Under the pieces are notes generated by a model. That model was not told the DNA's origin, did no database searches, and saw nothing but the letters and a program-made list of their open reading frames with translations. From Thiolapillus brandeum (GTDB lineage: Bacteria; Pseudomonadota; Gammaproteobacteria; Chromatiales; Chromatiaceae): DNA of 22,155 nucleotides. A program made the position numbers and the translations under genes. The stretch is from NCBI GenBank assembly GCA_011051425.1, contig DRLF01000324.1:1-22155 (forward strand). Reading direction: 5' to 3'. Of this stretch, positions 8,651-16,228 are shown piece after piece; the stretch's first letter is position 1, and the number at the start of each line of letters is the position of its first letter.

Positions 8651-9221
8651 CGTTGGTCCAGTTGTCAAAAGGGTTATGCGCTTCGAACAAACCTTTCACG
8701 CCCTGCTTTATCTGACGGAGCTGTCGTGGAATCTCCCCGGTGCAGAAAATGTCATTCGCCAGTTCCACCCGGTAATCGGCTCTTTTGGTGCGCCCGTACT
8801 TCTTCCATTTCGGCGCCTTCACCTTGCGTACAGCCGGGTCACGTTTCGGATCGCCGTAAGCGTAGATCACAAACTCCTTCGTGGCACAGCGAATTCCCTC
8901 GAAAGTGGCCCGGTACCCTCCGGCGTTGGAACGGATGAGCAGCCAGTAGCGGACCACATAGTCCTTATGTGACACCGACAGTGTATTCAGATCCAGATAG
9001 GCCTTCTGGGTTTTTGGCAGCGTATCGACAGGCACTTCAGACCACGCACCGTCATCCGGCAACGGAGGTATATCGGTAGTGCTTTCTTTCCATTCTTTTT
9101 CCAACGCATCGAAATCATCCTGATCCCCGGTCAGTTCCTCATACCTGTCTGTCGGCGCCGCCTGCAACAGGCCGCACAGGGAAAACAGAAGCACCAGCAA
9201 CGCCGTTCTATTCAAAGCCAC
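8643..9221 (-). CDS. CNP1-like family exported protein
   Basis: A 192-residue protein with an N-terminal signal peptide (about residues 1-21, ending LLQA). The body resembles the CNP1-like family: an acidic linker with DFDALEKEWKE, then LDLNTLSVSHKDYVVRYWLLI, the YRATFEGIRCATKEFVIYAYG core, and a C-terminal NDIFCTGEIP. Two cysteines, in GIRCAT and DIFCTG, could form a disulfide in the periplasm. The family has no known function that I can name. I chose GTG 9221 because AGGA lies nine bases upstream; TTG 9230 would leave no spacer after the same AGGA. It is the first gene of the operon running through parE to parC, and its end overlaps parE by eight bases. Confidence 0.8.
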   Translation of the reverse strand: MALNRTALLVLLFSLCGLLQAAPTDRYEELTGDQDDFDALEKEWKESTTDIPPLPDDGAWSEVPVDTLPKTQKAYLDLNTLSVSHKDYVVRYWLLIRSNAGGYRATFEGIRCATKEFVIYAYGDPKRDPAVRKVKAPKWKKYGRTKRADYRVELANDIFCTGEIPRQLRQIKQGVKGLFEAHNPFDNWTNDD

Positions 9222-9387
9222 GCAGAGCAATCCTCAGCATTCAAATACAAAGGCGAGAGTTTACAACCCTGACCAGCGATTGAACATAGGCACAACCAGA
9301 ATTCTGTGAGGAATGTGCGCTTTGATATTGCAGAGGAACGCACAGTGGGGTAATTTGCACGCTGCTACCAAACCACGCAATCTGGAT
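9222..9387. other. Divergent intergenic region between the parE operon and xseB
   Basis: This 166-base gap must carry promoters for two divergent units, the CNP1-parE-parC operon on the minus strand and xseB-ispA on the plus strand. I find scattered weak hexamers (TTTACA, TTGATA, TAATTT) but no pair with good spacing on either strand. No strong palindrome or terminator is visible. The only clear signal is AGGA upstream of GTG 9221. Confidence 0.4.
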
Positions 9388-9633
9388 ATGAGTCGAAAGA
9401 AACCCGAAAATCTCAGCTTTGAAGAAGCCCTGAGCGAGCTGGAAAGCCTGGTGGATCGCCTGGAACAGGGTGATATTTCCCTGGAAGAATCACTGAAATC
9501 CTTCGAAAGAGGCATTGCGCTTACCCGCAACTGCCAGCAGGCGCTCGCCAAGGCGGAACAGAAAGTCAGCATACTGAGCGACAAGACCCTCGAAGCCGAA
9601 CCTGAGACATTTGAAGTCGATGCCAAAGACTGA
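9388..9633 (+). CDS. xseB: Exodeoxyribonuclease VII small subunit
   Basis: Small subunit of exonuclease VII, which degrades single-stranded DNA in complex with XseA. It has 81 residues, the usual length. The family pattern [28 protein letters not shown] at residues 9-36 is followed by [22 protein letters not shown], forming a helical hairpin. I chose ATG 9388 ([11 protein letters not shown]); an upstream start would add 25 residues unlike the family. No strong ribosome binding site is seen. It overlaps ispA by 14 bases, the common xseB-ispA arrangement. xseA is not in the window. Confidence 0.95.
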   Translation: MSRKKPENLSFEEALSELESLVDRLEQGDISLEESLKSFERGIALTRNCQQALAKAEQKVSILSDKTLEAEPETFEVDAKD

Positions 9634-10519
9634 CCCGGCATTCGACACCTTTTCCAGTGACTGCGTGATCAGGGTGGAAAAAGCGCTGGACCACAACCTG
9701 CCCGCCACGACAATCGAACCCCGGAATCTGCACGAGGCCATGCGTTATGCCACTTTCAACGGTGGCAAGCGGGTGCGCCCCCTGCTGGTCTATGCCGCCG
9801 GCACGGCCTGTGGCGGAGACATGGATGTGCTGGACATCCCTGCCTGTGCCGTCGAGCTGATACACAGCTACTCCCTGGTGCATGACGACCTGCCGGCCAT
9901 GGACGACGACGACCTGCGGCGCGGCAAACCCACCTGTCACAAGGTCTATGACGAAGCCACGGCAATTCTGGTGGGGGATGCCCTGCAGTCTCTGGCATTC
10001 GAACTGCTGGCCAGGTCCACGGACAGGATTCCTGCCGAAACGCGTCTGAGCATGCTGCGCATACTGGCCAATGCAAGTGGCTCCAGAGGGATGGCAGGCG
10101 GTCAGGCCATGGATATCGATGGTGTGGATCAGGAGCTTTCCCTCCCGGAACTGGAAATCATGCACATCCACAAGACAGGTGCACTGATCCGCGCCAGCGT
10201 ACAGCTGGGTGTCCTGAGCGCAGGCGGCAGCAAAGAACAGCTGGCAAAACTGGAACATTACGCCAAGGCCATCGGTCTGGCATTTCAGGTGCAGGACGAT
10301 ATTCTCGATATCACGGAAAACACCCATACACTGGGAAAGACACAGGGAAAGGACGCTGCCGACAACAAACCCACCTACCCGGCCCTGCTGGGACTCGATG
10401 GTGCCCGTCAAAAGGCCCGGGAACTCCTGGAAGAAGCCCATGACGCACTGAATGGATTTGACGGCTCGGCACAGCGCCTGCGCCAGCTGGCAGACTATGT
10501 CGTGGGCAGAAAGCACTGA
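9620..10519 (+). CDS. ispA: Farnesyl diphosphate synthase (geranyltranstransferase)
   Basis: Condenses isopentenyl diphosphate with dimethylallyl and geranyl diphosphate to make farnesyl diphosphate, the precursor of ubiquinone, undecaprenyl phosphate and other isoprenoids. It has 299 residues, the same length as E. coli IspA. The first aspartate-rich motif [10 protein letters not shown] is at 89-98 with the chain-length region just before it, GGQAMDIDG is at 160-168, and the second motif FQVQDDILD is at 222-230. The substrate-binding GGKRVRP is at 48-54. ATG 9620 (MPKTDPAF) starts 14 bases before the xseB stop; a TTG nine bases upstream is less likely. dxs often follows ispA in gammaproteobacteria, but here folE2 follows after 101 bases. 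Confidence 0.96.
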   Translation: MPKTDPAFDTFSSDCVIRVEKALDHNLPATTIEPRNLHEAMRYATFNGGKRVRPLLVYAAGTACGGDMDVLDIPACAVELIHSYSLVHDDLPAMDDDDLRRGKPTCHKVYDEATAILVGDALQSLAFELLARSTDRIPAETRLSMLRILANASGSRGMAGGQAMDIDGVDQELSLPELEIMHIHKTGALIRASVQLGVLSAGGSKEQLAKLEHYAKAIGLAFQVQDDILDITENTHTLGKTQGKDAADNKPTYPALLGLDGARQKARELLEEAHDALNGFDGSAQRLRQLADYVVGRKH

Positions 10520-10582
10520 ATCCGCTCTATTCCCAAAGCAGCGCAAGGTTATTCAGCATTTCCCTTATGCAGGGCAGCAGGC

Positions 10583-10588
10583 TAAAAT
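10583..10588 (+). promoter_or_regulatory. Candidate -10 element for folE2
   Basis: TAAAAT matches 5 of 6 bases of the -10 consensus and lies 32 bases before the folE2 ATG, which would give an untranslated leader of about 25 bases. A weak TTCCCT lies 17 bases upstream as a possible -35. I looked for a Zur-type palindrome, because folE2 is zinc-repressed in some bacteria, and saw none. Confidence 0.4.
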
Positions 10589-10620
10589 GAGCGGCTACCA
10601 TTTTGAGCTTGTAAAACCTG

Positions 10621-11421
10621 ATGACCAGTCACTGCAACACAGCATCTGCTGAAATCGAAGACGTACAGGGCAGCGCCGACACCCGGCAGATTGCCATAAA
10701 TCGTGTTGGCATCAAGGATATACGCCACCCTGTCCGTGTCAAGGACCGCAGTGAGGGCGAGCAGCACACCGTTGCCAATTTCAACATGTACGTGTTCCTG
10801 CCGCACAACTTCAAGGGCACTCACATGTCCCGCTTCGTGGCCATCCTCAACAACCACGAACGGGAAATTTCCATCAATTCCTTCAAGGACATGCTGGTGG
10901 AAATGGTGGAGAAACTCGAATCCGAGGCGGGCCATATCGAAATGGCATTCCCCTTCTTCGTCAACAAAACTGCCCCGGTCTCGGGAGTGAAAAGCCTGAT
11001 GGACTATGAAGTCACGCTCATCGGCGAAGTCGAGGACGGCAAGCCCAGCATGTTCACCAAAGTGGTGGTACCGGTTACCAGTCTGTGCCCCTGCTCAAAG
11101 AAAATTTCGGATCGCGGCGCCCACAACCAGCGTTCCCACGTCACCGTGACCGTCAGCACCGACGATTTCATGTGGATCGAGGAAATCATCGAACTGGTTG
11201 AAAAAGAAGCCTCCAGCGAACTCTACAGCCTCCTCAAGCGCCCGGACGAGAAATTCATCACCGAGCGCGCCTATGACAATCCCAAGTTTGTGGAAGATGT
11301 CGTACGTGATGTAGCCGGGCGTTTGAATGAAGACAAGCGCATTCGCTCATATGTGGTAGAAGCAGAAAACTTCGAATCCATCCACAACCATTCTGCCTAC
11401 GCCAGAATCGAAAAACCCTGA
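10621..11421 (+). CDS. folE2: GTP cyclohydrolase FolE2 (type IB)
   Basis: Converts GTP to 7,8-dihydroneopterin triphosphate, the entry point to tetrahydrofolate and to queuosine precursors. It has 266 residues and is of the FolE2 type, unrelated to FolE in sequence. The signature [21 protein letters not shown] is at about 154-174, with Cys156 the likely metal-binding nucleophile. [15 protein letters not shown] is at 66-80, and a C-terminal [14 protein letters not shown] is also typical. ATG 10621 is the first start that gives the full family N-terminus ([19 protein letters not shown]); its ribosome binding site is weak. FolE2 does not depend strictly on zinc and replaces or backs up FolE. It may have its own promoter after ispA and may be cotranscribed with the HAD gene 22 bases downstream. 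Confidence 0.95.
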   Translation: MTSHCNTASAEIEDVQGSADTRQIAINRVGIKDIRHPVRVKDRSEGEQHTVANFNMYVFLPHNFKGTHMSRFVAILNNHEREISINSFKDMLVEMVEKLESEAGHIEMAFPFFVNKTAPVSGVKSLMDYEVTLIGEVEDGKPSMFTKVVVPVTSLCPCSKKISDRGAHNQRSHVTVTVSTDDFMWIEEIIELVEKEASSELYSLLKRPDEKFITERAYDNPKFVEDVVRDVAGRLNEDKRIRSYVVEAENFESIHNHSAYARIEKP

Positions 11422-11443
11422 CTTCCTCCCCATCATAGAACCC

Positions 11444-12133
11444 ATGCCGGCCTTTCTGCTCGATATGGATGGCGTACTCTACCACGGCGATCGCGTACTG
11501 CCTGGTGCCCGCTCCTTCATCAAGCGCATCGCCAGTGTTCCACACCTGTTCGTTACCAACAACTCCGCGCACACCCCTGCAATGGTGGCCAACAAGCTGC
11601 TGGCCATGGGATTCAAAGGTATATGTCAGGAACAGATACTGACTTCCGCGCAAGCGACCGCAATGTGGCTCGAGAAAGAACAACCCGGATTCAGGTACTA
11701 CGCGGTTGGTGGTGAAGGGCTGCAGGTCGCCTTGGACGCCAGACTTATCGTTACCAACCCGGATACCACAGTGGACGGGTGGTGCAATGGCGAACACCTG
11801 GTTCAGCCGGGTGGCGGTGCGCTGGTAGCCCCCTTCGAGGCCGCAACCGGCCATCAGGCCCTGGTTATCGGCAAACCTGAACCACTGCTTTTTCAGATAG
11901 CCATCGCGCGCCTGGGAGTGAATCCCGGTGATTGCGTCATGATCGGTGACCGCCCCGATACGGATATCGCCGGCGCCGCAAATGCCGGAATGAAAACTGC
12001 ACTGGTGAGAACGGGACGATTCCTGCCGGGCGACTCCTGGCCTGAACAGCTTCCCAGGCCTGACTGGGATACCGATTCACTTTCTGAACTCACCCAATTG
12101 CTGGAACAGGCTGGTTTGCTACCCTTTACCTGA
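11444..12133 (+). CDS. HAD-IIA (NagD-like) phosphatase with shortened cap
   Basis: A 229-residue haloacid dehalogenase-superfamily hydrolase, probably a cytoplasmic phosphatase of unknown substrate. Motif I is DMDGV (nucleophile Asp7, acid/base Asp9), motif II FVTNNSA (Thr38), motif III GKPEP (Lys144), and motif IV IGDRPDTDIAGA (Asp169 to Asp174). NagD-like markers are QILTSAQATA, VGGEGL, VTNPD and GGGALVAPFEAATG. Family members normally have about 30-40 residues between VGGEGL and the TNPD motif covering the middle of the C2 cap; here only about ten residues separate them. The catalytic core is complete, so the protein may be active with a small, more open cap. It starts 22 bases after folE2 with no clear ribosome binding site, and its stop lies 12 bases from the convergent smc stop. 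Confidence 0.85.
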   Translation: MPAFLLDMDGVLYHGDRVLPGARSFIKRIASVPHLFVTNNSAHTPAMVANKLLAMGFKGICQEQILTSAQATAMWLEKEQPGFRYYAVGGEGLQVALDARLIVTNPDTTVDGWCNGEHLVQPGGGALVAPFEAATGHQALVIGKPEPLLFQIAIARLGVNPGDCVMIGDRPDTDIAGAANAGMKTALVRTGRFLPGDSWPEQLPRPDWDTDSLSELTQLLEQAGLLPFT

Positions 12134-12145
12134 AATCAGGTTTCC

Positions 12146-15100
12146 CTAAAGCGCCGCCATCTGTGCCGCTTCTTCCACATCCACTGAAACCAGACGGGAG
12201 ACGCCGGGTTCGCTCATGGTGACACCCAGCAGCTGATTGGAGATGGCCATGGTGACCTTGTTGTGGGTGATGAAGATGAACTGCACGGCGTCGGACATCT
12301 CCTTGACCAGTTCGCAGAAACGCCCCACATTGGCATCGTCCAGCGGCGCATCCACCTCATCCAGCATACAGAAAGGGGCCGGGTTGAGCTGGAAGATGGA
12401 AAACACCAGCGCCACTGCCGAGAGTGCTTTCTCACCCCCTGAAAGCAGATGAATGCTCGAGTTCCGCTTGCCGGGGGGGCGCGCCATGATAGCCACCCCG
12501 GCATCCAGCGGATCTTCCCCCACCAGTTCCAGATAGGCATGACCACCGCCGAAAAGCTTGGGAAACATGGCCTTCAATCCGCTGTTGACCTTGTCGAAAG
12601 TTTCCTTGAAGCGCGTGCGGGTTTCCTTGTCGATCTTGCGGATCGCTTCTTCCAGGGTTTCCAGGGAGCTGGTGACATCCGCATGCTGGGCATCGATGTA
12701 CTCCATGCGTTCCTTCTGTTCCTTGAACTCATCGATGGCGGCCAGATTGATGGGGCCGAGACGCTGGATGCGCCGTGCCAGCAGCCCCGAGCGCTCTTCC
12801 CAGTCTTTGACATTGGCTTCGGCACTGAGATTCTGTTCCAGTTCCTGCCGCTGCATGCCGGTCTGGGCCAGCTGTTCTTCCAGGGTGGTGATACGCACTA
12901 CAACCTCCTGACGGGACAGGTTGGCCTGGTTGAGCTGTTCCCGCTGCACCTGCACCTGTTCTTCCGCCTGGTGGCGTTCCTTGTCCAGTTCGCGCAGACG
13001 ATGATCGATGCTTTCGAGCTGCTTGCGCGCATCATTCAGTTCGGCTTCAACGCTGATTCGTTTCTGCAGCAGCTTCTCGAGCTGTTGCTGCTGTTCCTTC
13101 AGAGGCTCATCACCCTGTTCCAGCTGTTCCTGCAGTATCTGGCAGCGCTCTTCGTACTGGGCAAGCTGCTGCTGGCTGCGCTCGATGCCGTCACGCAGGG
13201 ATTGCTCCGAGGTGCGCATGGACTCCACGCGCAGCGCGATCTGATGGGCTTCACTGCGCGCCTGGCGGGCTGCTTCGCGGGCGTCGGCCAATTCTTTCTG
13301 CAACCGTTCCCGCCGCGCGGCCAGTTGCTCGCGCTGCACGCCGAACACTTCCATCTGCTCCAGCGCCCGGTGCAGGCGCAGGCGGGCTTCTTCCATGCCC
13401 TGCTTGTCCGTCTCCAGCTGGGTGCGGATCTCTTCCATGTCCTGTGCCAGTGCTTCCACACGCTGGCGGATATGCTCCGCCCTGGCCCGTTTGCCGCTGA
13501 GCTGCGCCTGTATGCCGGCCACTTCCTGATTCACCTGCTCGAAAGAACGCTGCTGTTCTCCACGGCGCTGTTCCTGCTCTGCCAGTCGCCGCCGGCCTTC
13601 TGCAAGTTCCTGGTTGAGGGATTCGTCCAGCGGTTCCAGCGTTTCGACACGGGCGGACAGCTCACGGATTTCCTGTTCCCTTGCCAACATGCCGGCACTC
13701 GCATCCCCCTTTTCCAGCTGCAGCCAGCCATTACCCAGGCACAGACCTTCCGCTGTCACGACCAGTTCGCCGGCAGCGAGCGTCTTGCGCATGGCCATGG
13801 CTTCATCCAGACTTTGTGCGGTGCGCACCCTGCTGAGAAGCAGGCGCAGATGGTCAGGCCCATGCACGTGAGCGGCAAGACTGCCCTGCTCGTTTCCGAC
13901 GCTGGCAGCCCCTCTTTCAAAAAGGTGCAGATGCCCGCTTTCCAGCCTGTCCAGTTTCACTTCGACCTGTTCCAGGTCATCCACCAGCAACCCCTGCAGG
14001 CGGTTACCCAGCACAGCCTCCACGGCCAGCTGCCATTGGGGCTCGACCTGGATCTGCTCCAGTATCCGCTGGGCATCCGCCAGACCGGCTTCTTCCAGCC
14101 AGTGACTGAAAGCCTCGTCATCGTCGCCCATGGCAGCCTGCTGCAGGGTTTGCAGGGAAACCAGGCGACCCCGCGCGGTCTCCAGCTCACTGCGGGCATC
14201 CGCCAGGGCCTGCTGCTTCCGCTCCAGCAGACCGCGAACTTCAGCGATAGCTTCCTGTATCGTCAGCGCCGATTCACGCAGTTCTTCCAGCAGCGCTGTC
14301 TTTTCCTGTTCCCGTCCTTCCAGTTCGCCGATTTCGGCCTGAAGCTTGAGGTCCGTGAGCTTCTGGCGTTCATCTTCCAGCTTTTGCAGACGTCGCTTGA
14401 GCTGGATTTCCTGCTGTTCAAGCTGATTGATCAGGGATCGCTCCACCTGGGCGGTCTGGGCGGGTTCGGTCGCGCTGACATTGAAATCATCCCATTCGCT
14501 CTGCCAGGCCTGCATGGCCTGTTCGGCCAGCTGCTGCTTCTCGGCATACTCTTCCGCCCGGGCCCGGATCATTTCCAGCTCGGGCTGATCCTGCATCAGG
14601 GTCTGCGCCATCTGCTGCAGCTTGCCTTCGTCCTGGGAGCGGTGAGAACGCGCTTCTTCCAGAGCCTGTTGAGCCCTTTTCAGTTCTGCTTCGTTGCGCT
14701 GGCGGGATTCACGGGCATATTGGATGGCTTCTTCTATGCGGGCAATATCGGCGCCCGCCGCGTAGAAGCGTCCCTGCACTTCGTTGAACACCTCATTGGC
14801 GTCGTTGTGCGCTTCACGCTGTTTTTCGATTTCACTTTCGGTGCGACGCTGATGCGCCAGCGCCTCCTCGAAACGGTTTTTCTGTTCGGCGATCTGCCGG
14901 TCTTTCTGCTGCAGCGCTTCTTCAAGCGCCTTCAGCCGCAACAGCAGCAGTTCGGCATTGACTTCGCGCTCTTCCGCCTTGAAAGTCTTGTACTTTTCGG
15001 CCGTGGCCGCCTGGCGTTCGAGGTGGCGCAGCTGTTTCTCGATCTCGTCACGCAGATCGGTGAGGCGCTCCAGGTTCTCACGGGTATGGCGGATACGGTT

Positions 15101-15643
15101 TTCGGTTTCCCTGCGCCTTTCCTTGTACTTGGAGATGCCGGCGGCCTCCTCCAGATACACCCGCAGCTCTTCCGGGCGTGACTCAATGACGCGGGAGATC
15201 ATACCCTGTTCGATGATTGCATAACTGCGCGGCCCCAGGCCCGTGCCCAGAAACAGGTCGGTGATGTCCCGGCGGCGGCAGCGTACCCCGTTCAGGAAAT
15301 AGGCCGACTGGCCATCACGTGTCACCTGGCGTTTGGCGGAAATGCTGTTGTACTGGGCATACTGCCCACCAGCCTTGCCGTCACTGTTGTCGAATACCAG
15401 CTCGACACTGGCCACTCCCACGGGTTTGCGGGCGCTGGAACCGTTGAAGATAACATCCGCCATCGATTCGCCACGCAGCATCTTGGCCGAGCTTTCGCCC
15501 ATAACCCAGCGCACAGCGTCGATGACGTTGGACTTGCCGCAGCCATTGGGGCCGACCACACCCACCAGGGAACTGGGGAAAGGCACGGTGGTGGGATCGA
15601 CGAATGACTTGAAGCCCGCGAGTTTGATTTTTTCCAGACGCAT
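12146..15643 (-). CDS. smc: Chromosome partition protein SMC
   Basis: ATPase that compacts and segregates the chromosome, normally with ScpA and ScpB, which are not in this window. It has 1165 residues, the usual size. Walker A GPNGCGKS is at 31-38 in an N-terminal head. Long coiled coils run from about 170-500 and 660-1000, with a hinge at about 510-650 (AVEAVLGNRLQGLLVDD, LVVTAEGLCLGNGWLQL). The C-terminal head has LSGGEKALSAVAL from about 1067 and Walker B CMLDEVD (Asp1095, Glu1096) followed by APLDDANV. I chose ATG 15643 (MRLEKIKLAGFKSF); the extra MRP from a TTG is not conserved. In many gammaproteobacteria zipA and ligA follow smc, but here a convergent gene ends 12 bases downstream. 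SMC implies a condensin of the SMC-ScpAB kind rather than MukBEF. Confidence 0.97.
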   Translation of the reverse strand: MRLEKIKLAGFKSFVDPTTVPFPSSLVGVVGPNGCGKSNVIDAVRWVMGESSAKMLRGESMADVIFNGSSARKPVGVASVELVFDNSDGKAGGQYAQYNSISAKRQVTRDGQSAYFLNGVRCRRRDITDLFLGTGLGPRSYAIIEQGMISRVIESRPEELRVYLEEAAGISKYKERRRETENRIRHTRENLERLTDLRDEIEKQLRHLERQAATAEKYKTFKAEEREVNAELLLLRLKALEEALQQKDRQIAEQKNRFEEALAHQRRTESEIEKQREAHNDANEVFNEVQGRFYAAGADIARIEEAIQYARESRQRNEAELKRAQQALEEARSHRSQDEGKLQQMAQTLMQDQPELEMIRARAEEYAEKQQLAEQAMQAWQSEWDDFNVSATEPAQTAQVERSLINQLEQQEIQLKRRLQKLEDERQKLTDLKLQAEIGELEGREQEKTALLEELRESALTIQEAIAEVRGLLERKQQALADARSELETARGRLVSLQTLQQAAMGDDDEAFSHWLEEAGLADAQRILEQIQVEPQWQLAVEAVLGNRLQGLLVDDLEQVEVKLDRLESGHLHLFERGAASVGNEQGSLAAHVHGPDHLRLLLSRVRTAQSLDEAMAMRKTLAAGELVVTAEGLCLGNGWLQLEKGDASAGMLAREQEIRELSARVETLEPLDESLNQELAEGRRRLAEQEQRRGEQQRSFEQVNQEVAGIQAQLSGKRARAEHIRQRVEALAQDMEEIRTQLETDKQGMEEARLRLHRALEQMEVFGVQREQLAARRERLQKELADAREAARQARSEAHQIALRVESMRTSEQSLRDGIERSQQQLAQYEERCQILQEQLEQGDEPLKEQQQQLEKLLQKRISVEAELNDARKQLESIDHRLRELDKERHQAEEQVQVQREQLNQANLSRQEVVVRITTLEEQLAQTGMQRQELEQNLSAEANVKDWEERSGLLARRIQRLGPINLAAIDEFKEQKERMEYIDAQHADVTSSLETLEEAIRKIDKETRTRFKETFDKVNSGLKAMFPKLFGGGHAYLELVGEDPLDAGVAIMARPPGKRNSSIHLLSGGEKALSAVALVFSIFQLNPAPFCMLDEVDAPLDDANVGRFCELVKEMSDAVQFIFITHNKVTMAISNQLLGVTMSEPGVSRLVSVDVEEAAQMAAL

Positions 15644-15694
15644 GGGGCGCAAAGATACAGGAATCGAGGGGGTCTAGACAAGCACTATCTGACG

Positions 15695-15757
15695 AATAAA
15701 ATACTTTAATTTTTTATTTTATTTGATTGTTATATATGTATTTATTATGTTTTCTTA
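15695..15757. promoter_or_regulatory. AT-rich divergent intergenic island between smc and queF
   Basis: Within the 189-base smc-queF gap, these 63 bases contain only six G or C (about 90% AT), against a GC-rich background. The tract mixes T-runs and A-runs with a TATATA core. It lies upstream of both divergent genes, so it could act as an UP element, a curved or easily melted site, or a nucleoid-protein binding site. No clean inverted repeat and no coding potential are seen. A separate sigma-70-like -10 for queF lies outside it. Confidence 0.5.
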
Positions 15758-15795
15758 CGCACTGCACAGGAAAACACAGCCACACCCAAACCCTG

Positions 15796-15801
15796 TATAA
15801 T
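15796..15801 (+). promoter_or_regulatory. -10 element for queF
   Basis: A perfect TATAAT lies 31 bases before the queF ATG, which would place the transcript start about 24 bases before the ATG. At 17 bases upstream, AACACA gives a 3-of-6 -35 match. The AT-rich island ends about 40 bases upstream of the -10 and could assist as an UP-like element. No preQ1 riboswitch fold fits in the short predicted leader. Confidence 0.6.
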
Positions 15802-15832
15802 CGCGCCATCCGATTCTGACGAGAAAACAACC

Positions 15833-16222
15833 ATGCCCAGCCAACCCAGCAAAGCACTGGAAACCTTCGAAAACCCGCAACCAGAACGCGATTACACCAT
15901 CCGTATCCGCATTCCCGAATTCACCTGCCTGTGCCCCAAGACCGGACAGCCGGATTTTGCCACGCTGCACCTGGAATACATCCCCGACCAGCACTGCGTG
16001 GAGCTCAAGGCGCTCAAAATGTACGTGTGGTCCTTCCGCGACGAAGGGGCTTTCCATGAGGCCGTGACCAACCGGATCCTGGACGACCTGGTCGCCGTCA
16101 CCCAACCCCGTTTCATGCGACTGACCGCCGATTTCAATGTCCGTGGCGGCATCTATACCGCCGTGGTTGCAGAACACCGGGCGCCCGGCTGGGAAGCCCC
16201 TGCCCCGGTGGTACTGCCCTGA
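15833..16222 (+). CDS. queF: NADPH-dependent 7-cyano-7-deazaguanine reductase, single-domain type
   Basis: Reduces the nitrile of preQ0 to the amine of preQ1, the last free-base step before the queuine position of tRNA is modified. It has 129 residues and belongs to the unimodular (Bacillus YkvM-like) type rather than the longer two-domain form of E. coli. [20 protein letters not shown] runs from residue 30 to 49, with Cys34 the likely thioimide nucleophile and Asp41 the proton donor. The QueF motif [20 protein letters not shown] follows from Glu57. ATG 15833 follows a good -10 element; the ribosome binding site is weak (GACGAG). The FGGY kinase starts seven bases after its stop, so the two are probably cotranscribed. 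No other queuosine gene is in the window apart from folE2, which feeds the pathway. Confidence 0.95.
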   Translation: MPSQPSKALETFENPQPERDYTIRIRIPEFTCLCPKTGQPDFATLHLEYIPDQHCVELKALKMYVWSFRDEGAFHEAVTNRILDDLVAVTQPRFMRLTADFNVRGGIYTAVVAEHRAPGWEAPAPVVLP

Positions 16223-16228
16223 AGCAGC

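Noticed and set aside
6908..8938. A 676-codon open frame on the plus strand, antisense to parE
   Set aside because: It covers a fully conserved ParE in the opposite direction and shows no recognisable domain or ribosome binding site.
9566..10546. A 326-codon open frame on the minus strand, antisense to ispA
   Set aside because: IspA on the plus strand is exactly 299 residues with both aspartate-rich motifs; the antisense frame has no family features.
12449..15181. A 910-codon open frame on the plus strand, antisense to smc
   Set aside because: It is opposite an unmistakable SMC gene. Its Phe/Leu/Gln-rich composition is what antisense of Glu/Gln/Arg-rich coiled coil gives, and no family is recognisable.
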